NCBI GenBank assembly: GCA_020025455.1
Contig: JAHHSC010000048.1
Location: 1 to 9,646, forward strand
Direction of reading: 5' to 3'
Length of the DNA: 9,646 nt
Source: Lawsonibacter sp.
Lineage (GTDB): Bacteria; Bacillota; Clostridia; Oscillospirales; Oscillospiraceae
Below, piece after piece: positions 5,905-9,646 of this stretch. The notes below the pieces were generated by a model. It made no database searches, had not been told where the DNA came from, and was given only the letters and a program-made list of their open reading frames with translations. The number at the start of each line of letters is the position of its first letter. The first letter of the stretch is position 1. A program made the position numbers and the translations under genes.

Positions 5905-6666
5905 TTAGTCTTTGTGCATGGAGTCCATCTCTTCCGCCAGCGCGTTATAGGCCTCAGCGCCGCGGGAGTATGGGTCGTAGGCGGTGACGGGCTGCCCGTA
6001 GCTGGGCGCCTCAGACACACGGACATTGCGGGGGATCACGGTGGCATACACCTGACCGGGGAAGTGGCGTTTGACCTCCTCCGCCACCTGGAGGGACAGA
6101 TTGGTCCGGCTGTCAAACATGGTCAGCAGAACGCCCTCCAGCTCGATGTCCGGGTTGATGCCGCGCTTGACCAGCCGGACGGTCGCCAGCAGGTCGCTGA
6201 GTCCCTCCAGGGCGTAGTACTCACACTGGACCGGCACCAGCAGGGACCCTGCGGCGGTGAGGGCGTTGACGGTGAGCATCTCCAGAGAGGGGGGACAGTC
6301 GATGAAAATGTAGTCATAGTTGGGTGCCAGCGCATCCAGCGCCGCCTTGAGCAGCCGCTCCCGGTTTGGAATGGCGATCATCTCGATGCCCGCACCGGCC
6401 AACGCCTTGTTGGAGGGGATCACATCGCCGTAGTCGGTGTGGACCACCGCTTTTTCCGGCTCGGCCCCGTTGATGAGCACATCATAGATGTTGGGAGAGG
6501 CCGTATTCTTGTCCACTCCCATGCCGGAGGTGGCATTGGCCTGGGGGTCAAAGTCACACAGCAGGACTCGTTTTCCCAGATCATGGAGGGCGGCTGCCAG
6601 GTTGACCGTGGTCGTGGTCTTGCCAACGCCGCCTTTTTGGTTGACAACAGCGATTATTTTGGCCAT
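5905..6666 (-). CDS. parA: Chromosome partitioning ATPase ParA (Soj)
   Basis: 253 aa, the standard length for Soj. ParA dimerises on ATP, binds DNA non-specifically and, with ParB, positions origins; in Bacillus it also regulates DnaA. It has the deviant Walker A KGGVGKTTT (11-19), Walker A' CDFDPQANATSG (37-48), Walker B region FIDCPPSLEML (121-131) and the DNA-contact regions DSRTNLSLQV (185-194) and IPRNVRVSEAPSYG (211-224). The start is supported by AAGGAGG 8 bases upstream and by MAKIIAVVNQKGG, which matches the family. It has its own strong promoter and is followed by parB and the coiled-coil membrane gene in one apparent operon. Confidence 0.98.
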   Translation of the reverse strand: MAKIIAVVNQKGGVGKTTTTVNLAAALHDLGKRVLLCDFDPQANATSGMGVDKNTASPNIYDVLINGAEPEKAVVHTDYGDVIPSNKALAGAGIEMIAIPNRERLLKAALDALAPNYDYIFIDCPPSLEMLTVNALTAAGSLLVPVQCEYYALEGLSDLLATVRLVKRGINPDIELEGVLLTMFDSRTNLSLQVAEEVKRHFPGQVYATVIPRNVRVSEAPSYGQPVTAYDPYSRGAEAYNALAEEMDSMHKD

Positions 6667-6732
6667 AGAGTGCCTCCTTGAACTACTGTGGAAGCCCCAA
6701 ACACAGCGGTCGGGGCAATATCACAGTTCCCT

Positions 6733-6761
6733 ATTATATCAATGGACCGCTTTCTTTTCAA
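6733..6761 (-). promoter_or_regulatory. Promoter of the parA-parB operon
   Basis: Minus-strand TTGAAA (6761-6756), 17-base spacer, TATAAT (6738-6733): a near-consensus sigma-A promoter. The predicted start near 6726 leaves a leader of about 60 bases. The nearer parS site is about 50 bases upstream of the -35, so ParB binding or spreading could modulate it. Confidence 0.85.
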
Positions 6762-6810
6762 CTGTTTTGCCCATACTATTTAAGGGAATGGCCATTTTCG
6801 GGGAAGAAAT

Positions 6811-6826
6811 TGTTTCACGTGAAACG
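6811..6826. other. parS: parS site
   Basis: TGTTTCACGTGAAACG matches the parS consensus at 15 of 16 positions and keeps the full central palindrome. It lies upstream of the parA promoter. Confidence 0.95.
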
Positions 6827-6856
6827 GCAGCCGGGGCAGAGGTGGCAGAAGCCGGC

Positions 6857-6872
6857 TGTTTCACGTGAAACG
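6857..6872. other. parS: parS site
   Basis: A second copy of TGTTTCACGTGAAACG in the same orientation, starting 46 bases after the first. Both have G instead of A at the last position. Confidence 0.95.
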
Positions 6873-7060
6873 GGCGGGATCTGCGCGCGTCCACCCAGGT
6901 TCGGTGTCCACCTGCCTGTCTCTATGGTTCGACTACGGCGGCAGGAACAAAACCCCAGCGTCCCGCTTATACTGGGATAAGAGATACCCTCCGTTACGAC
7001 CCCATCGCCCCAGACGGGGTTTGGACCCACTATCCGGATATGTGGGTTTCCTGACAACAA

Positions 7061-7100
7061 AGCAGAGCTCCCCTTACATAAGAATAAAGGGAGCTCTGCT
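7061..7100 (-). terminator. Intrinsic terminator of noc
   Basis: A perfect 12-bp stem (7100-7089 with 7072-7061), 16-base loop, followed on the minus strand by TTGTTGT. It begins 16 bases after the noc stop codon, so noc is transcribed separately from parA. Confidence 0.8.
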
Positions 7101-7116
7101 GATACGGGGGCTGATG

Positions 7117-7929
7117 CTACGGCGCAGCCTTTCTTGGAATGTGTATGGTCAACAAAATCTCATCCTCCCGGTCCTCCCGGCGGCACTGGGCATCGACCCC
7201 CGCCGACCGCATCAGATCCAGGCTGCGGGTGATCGTGTTGAGGAACAGTCGTACATCCTTTACGATAAACAGCGGCTTTTTTCTGGGTTTCTCCTGCTTC
7301 TCGGCCAGGATACGCTCCACCATGGCCTCCGTCTGGGCCACCGTGAGCTTGTGCGCCACCACCGCATCGGCGCAGTCCAGCTGCTGTCCGGGGGTGGGCA
7401 GCCGCAGCAGGGCCCGGCCGTGGCGTTCGGTGGCCCCGCCGTCCCGCAGCCGTCTGAGGGCCTCGGAGGGCAGCTTCAAAAGCCGCAGCTTGTTGGCCAC
7501 CGCCGACTGGCTCTTTCCCACCCGGCGGGCCGTCTCCTCCTGGCTCAGGTGGTACACGTCCATAAGCCGGCGCAGCGCCAGGGCTTCCTCCCAGAAATCC
7601 AGATCCTTTCGCTGGACGTTCTCCACCAGCGCCAGCAGGGAGGAGGCCTGATCGTCCGCCTGAACCGAGAGACATGGCACTTCCTTTAACCCAGCCAGCT
7701 TGGCGGCCCGCAGCCGCCGCTCGCCCGCCACCAGCTCCCAGCCACTGGGGCCGCGGCGCACGGTCAGCGGTTGAAGCACCCCCAATTCCCGGATGGACTC
7801 AGCCAGCTCCTCCAGCTTGGCCTGGTCGAATACCGCTCTTGGCTGGTTGGGGTTGGGCAAAATATCCTCCACGGACAGGAACATGACCCGTCCGCTCTCA
7901 AATATTCCCCGTCTGGGCAGCAAACGCAT
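7117..7929 (-). CDS. noc: Nucleoid occlusion protein Noc (ParB family)
   Basis: 270 aa. Noc is a CTP-dependent ParB paralogue that in Bacillus binds NBS sites, contacts the membrane and blocks division over the nucleoid. It has PNPNQPRAVF (25-34), GERRLRA (69-75), ENVQRKDLDFWEEAL (103-117), a helix-turn-helix at about 128-151 (LSQEETARRVGKSQSAVANKLRLL) and a C-terminal domain ending ILLTIHIPRK, close to Bacillus Noc. Q141, K147, K152 and R169 align by spacing with Q173/K179/K184/R201, the set reported to give NBS specificity. The basic-hydrophobic start MRLLPRRGIF may be the membrane-targeting segment but is shorter than in B. subtilis. The start at 7929 is chosen because GAGAGGGG lies 9 bases upstream; an ATG three codons earlier abuts that site directly. 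No NBS is visible in the window. Confidence 0.9.
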   Translation of the reverse strand: MRLLPRRGIFESGRVMFLSVEDILPNPNQPRAVFDQAKLEELAESIRELGVLQPLTVRRGPSGWELVAGERRLRAAKLAGLKEVPCLSVQADDQASSLLALVENVQRKDLDFWEEALALRRLMDVYHLSQEETARRVGKSQSAVANKLRLLKLPSEALRRLRDGGATERHGRALLRLPTPGQQLDCADAVVAHKLTVAQTEAMVERILAEKQEKPRKKPLFIVKDVRLFLNTITRSLDLMRSAGVDAQCRREDREDEILLTIHIPRKAAP

Positions 7930-7994
7930 ACCGGACATCCCCTCTCACATAAGATAACGATACAGCAGGCTTCGCTTCGCCCGCCTTCTCCTAT

Positions 7995-8003
7995 AGTTTA
8001 CCA
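7995..8003 (-). promoter_or_regulatory. Possible extended -10 promoter of noc
   Basis: Minus-strand TGGTAAACT (8003-7995) is identical to the extended -10 of minD, but no convincing -35 is found 16-18 bases upstream. The surroundings are AT-rich. The predicted leader is about 60 bases. Confidence 0.35.
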
Positions 8004-8059
8004 TATATTTCCATATAAAAGGTCGAACGCTGTCCCAGTCCAAAATAATCTGTTTTTCC

Positions 8060-8094
8060 TGCAAGAACGACAGACGAAGGGGCCTTATCTTGCA
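8060..8094. repeat. Inverted repeat upstream of the symporter promoter
   Basis: TGCAAGA (8060-8066) and TCTTGCA (8088-8094) form a 7-base inverted repeat separated by 21 bases, about 50 bases upstream of the symporter -35. It could be a spaced regulator-binding site; 7-base arms may also occur by chance. Confidence 0.3.
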
Positions 8095-8144
8095 AATTCA
8101 GCGTCCGCTGGCCCGCGGAATTAAAAAATAAGCGGTTCTGGGTC

Positions 8145-8173
8145 TTGTCAAAATACACAATTTCCGCTATAAT
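8145..8173 (+). promoter_or_regulatory. Promoter of the symporter gene
   Basis: TTGTCA (8145-8150), a 17-base spacer and a perfect TATAAT (8168-8173). The predicted start near 8180 gives a leader of about 115 bases. Confidence 0.88.
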
Positions 8174-8294
8174 TATAACAATAGTCCATGCGGATGGCCC
8201 AAAGGCCAGTTGTGTAATGGGGCGGTTCCGGGAAAATCCGTCCTTTTGACGCCCTTTGTTTGGAACCATGCGCAAACTTGAAAGGAGTGGTTTT

Positions 8295-9539
8295 ATGAAA
8301 CAGAAGAAGTTTCCTCTGGCATTTTGGATCTTTATTGGCCTGCTGGTCGGTATCGTCGGCGGTCTGGTCCTGATGCCCCTGTCCAACGGTCTGGACATCG
8401 CCAACGGGTACATCAAGCCCTTTGGCACCATTTTCCTGAATCTGCTGAAGTTCGTTGTGGTGCCCATCGTCCTGTTTTCCATTGCCTCCGGCGTGATCTC
8501 CATGCAGGATATCAGCCGTGTGGGTTCCGTGGGCGGCAAGACCGTGGTTTATTATATGTGCACCACCGCTTTTGCTGTGTTCCTGGCTCTGGTGCTGGCC
8601 TCGATCGCCAAGTCCATGGGTCTCTTTGTCCCCCTGCAGACCTCCGGTCTGGAGTTCACCCCTCCCGAGGGGCAGAGCCTTATGACCACCATTGTCAACA
8701 TCTTCCCCAGCAACGCTCTGGCTCCTCTGGTCAACGCCTCCATGCTCCAGGTCATCGTGATCTCCCTGCTGCTGGGCTTCGGCATCCTGCTGGCCGGTGA
8801 GAAGGGTCTGGTAGCGGCACAGCTGGTGGACTCCTTCAACGAGGTGTTCATGAAGATCATGGACCTCATCATCAAGCTTTCTCCCATCGGCGTGGCCTGC
8901 CTGATCTGCCCCGTCATCGTGGAGAACGGCCCCTCCATCATCAAGGACCTGGTGGCTGTGCTGGCCGTGGCTTATGTGGGTTACATCCTCCACGCTCTCC
9001 TGGTCTATTCCCTCACCGTGAAGGCCATGGGCGGCGTTTCTCCCATCCAGTTCTTTAAGGGCATGGCCCCCGCCATTATGATGGCGTTCTCTTCCGCCTC
9101 CTCGGTGGGCACGCTGCCCTTCACGCTGGAGTGCTCCGAGCGTCTGGGTGCCCGCCGTGAGGTCGCTTCCTTCGTGCTGCCTCTGGGCGCCACCATCAAC
9201 ATGGACGGCACCGCCATCTATCAGGGCGTGTGCGCCGTGTTCATCGCCACCGCCTTCGGCATCAACCTGTCCATAGGCCAGATGCTCACCATCGTGCTCA
9301 CCGCCACGCTGGCCTCCATCGGCACCGCCGGTGTGCCCGGTGCAGGCATGGTCATGCTGGCCATGGTGCTGCAGTCCGTCAACATCCCGGTGGAGGGCAT
9401 TGCCCTGGTGGCCGGCATCGACCGTATCTTCGATATGGGCCGTACCACCGTGAACATCACCGGCGATGCTGCCTGCGCTGTCATCATCTCCAAGCTGGAG
9501 GACAAGAAGGCCGCCCGTACCAAGGCCGCCCGCACCTGA
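8295..9539 (+). CDS. Dicarboxylate/amino acid:cation symporter (DAACS family)
   Basis: 414 aa integral membrane transporter of the glutamate/aspartate/dicarboxylate:Na+ or H+ family (GltP, GltT, DctA; TC 2.A.23). It keeps the elevator-transporter core: serine-rich hairpin 1 SSASSVGTLP (266-275), NMDGT (302-306) for sodium and substrate binding, hairpin 2 GVPGAG (346-351) and the TM8 signature with D376, D380, R383, T384, N387 and D391, matching D390, D394, R397, T398, N401 and D405 of GltPh. The retained Arg and Asp suggest an acidic amino acid substrate; glutamate or aspartate rather than C4-dicarboxylate is inference. The start at 8295 has AAAGGAG about 8 bases upstream; an in-frame ATG 13 codons earlier has none. 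The tail is lysine/arginine rich. It is monocistronic, with its own promoter and terminator, and is not functionally tied to the par genes. Confidence 0.95.
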   Translation: MKQKKFPLAFWIFIGLLVGIVGGLVLMPLSNGLDIANGYIKPFGTIFLNLLKFVVVPIVLFSIASGVISMQDISRVGSVGGKTVVYYMCTTAFAVFLALVLASIAKSMGLFVPLQTSGLEFTPPEGQSLMTTIVNIFPSNALAPLVNASMLQVIVISLLLGFGILLAGEKGLVAAQLVDSFNEVFMKIMDLIIKLSPIGVACLICPVIVENGPSIIKDLVAVLAVAYVGYILHALLVYSLTVKAMGGVSPIQFFKGMAPAIMMAFSSASSVGTLPFTLECSERLGARREVASFVLPLGATINMDGTAIYQGVCAVFIATAFGINLSIGQMLTIVLTATLASIGTAGVPGAGMVMLAMVLQSVNIPVEGIALVAGIDRIFDMGRTTVNITGDAACAVIISKLEDKKAARTKAART

Positions 9540-9551
9540 TTTTTGCAACGG

Positions 9552-9590
9552 AAAAGCCCCCTGCCACTGGCAGGGGGCTTTTTGTTTTTT
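9552..9590 (+). terminator. Intrinsic terminator of the symporter gene
   Basis: A perfect 14-bp stem (9552-9565 with 9569-9582, 3-base loop) runs into a T-rich tail ending near 9590, 12 bases after the symporter stop. The four A at the start of the left arm mean it may also act on a convergent minus-strand transcript. Confidence 0.95.
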
Positions 9591-9610
9591 CGGTGCAGGC
9601 GGTATCTTTG

Positions 9611-9646
9611 TTAGTCTTTCTGCGGCTCTACCGCCGTCTCGCGGTA
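9611..9646 (-). CDS. Possible 3' end of a convergent gene (partial)
   Basis: On the minus strand the last 36 bases read in frame as YRETAVEPQKD followed by TAA, with mostly G or C in third positions like the neighbours. It would converge on the symporter and share its terminator. Eleven residues are too few to identify a product, so this is only a candidate gene end cut by the window edge. Confidence 0.3.
   Translation of the reverse strand, partial: YRETAVEPQKD

Larger units (their letters stand above)
6667..7116. other. 450-base intergenic region between parA and noc
   Basis: It holds, from parA outward, the parA ribosome site and promoter (6733-6761), two parS sites (6811-6826 and 6857-6872), about 190 bases with no gene I can support, and the noc terminator (7061-7100). 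Within the unexplained part there is an imperfect palindrome at 7025-7047 (ACCCAC and GTGGGT flanking TATCCGGATA) and a repeated GTCCACC near 6889 and 6906. An open minus-strand frame across 6815-7060 runs through both parS sites and has no family features, so I do not annotate it. Confidence 0.7.
7930..8294. other. Divergent intergenic region, noc and symporter
   Basis: It holds the noc leader and probable promoter on the minus side, an inverted repeat at 8060-8094, the symporter promoter (8145-8173) and a leader of about 115 bases before the symporter. The leader has small hairpins (for example GGCC with GGCC around 8187-8198) but nothing I recognise as a riboswitch. I see no gene here. Confidence 0.6.

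Noticed and set aside
6925..6937. GGTTCGACTACGG resembling a tRNA T-arm
   Set aside because: The flanking bases do not pair as a T-stem and no acceptor or anticodon arm can be drawn on either strand.
6815..7060. 81-codon minus-strand open frame between parA and noc
   Set aside because: It runs across two parS sites and a GC-rich spacer, lacks a convincing ribosome site and resembles no family.
8225..8236. TTCCGGGAAAA as a Noc-binding site
   Set aside because: It lacks one base of the TTCCCGGGAA core, so spacing of the half-sites is wrong; other partial matches in coding sequence are no better.
8148..9548. Long minus-strand open frame (466 codons) opposite the symporter
   Set aside because: It is the antisense of a clear transporter gene, rich in His, Gly and Gln as expected from reverse reading of GC-rich codons, and shows no family motif.

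Overview
The window looks like chromosomal DNA of a moderately GC-rich clostridial Firmicute, most like the gut Oscillospiraceae (Flavonifractor/Pseudoflavonifractor type). The reasons are strong AGGAGG-type ribosome binding sites, a T-box leader, a Noc/ParA/ParB set with Bacillus-type parS sites, and the protein sequences themselves. The species assignment is inference from memory, not a search result.

Layout. Positions 1-294 hold a minus-strand promoter and a complete T-box riboswitch with terminator, controlling a gene beyond the left edge; the specifier reads best as GAC (Asp). Then come minus-strand genes, listed here in window order: a methylglyoxal synthase family protein with most catalytic residues replaced (298-714), MinD (761-1495), RsmG (1606-2319), a small three-helix membrane protein (2333-2680), seryl-tRNA synthetase (2961-4265), an unrecognised single-pass coiled-coil membrane protein (4404-4943), ParB (4948-5829), ParA/Soj (5905-6666) and Noc (7117-7929). 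Divergent from noc, on the plus strand, is a dicarboxylate/amino-acid:cation symporter (8295-9539) with its own promoter and terminator. The last bases may be the 3' end of a convergent gene.

How it works together. The core is an origin-proximal chromosome segregation locus. ParA and ParB share a good promoter, and three parS sites lie within 2.5 kb: two between noc and parA, one just after the gene downstream of parB. The two ParB-family proteins carry different specificity residues: R/T/A/G in ParB (parS type) and Q/K/K/R in the Noc protein (NBS type). RsmG and serS are commonly found near oriC in Firmicutes, so the window probably lies close to the origin, with the order rearranged relative to Bacillus. 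minD and the mgsA-like gene form a small separate transcription unit that looks like a remnant of the clostridial minCDE-rodA-mgsA cluster.

I see no mobile element, CRISPR array, defence system or tRNA/rRNA gene. The points most worth a second look are the degenerate methylglyoxal synthase beside an orphan MinD without a clear membrane-targeting helix, the near-perfect palindrome between parA and parB, and the uncharacterised membrane coiled-coil protein coupled to parB.
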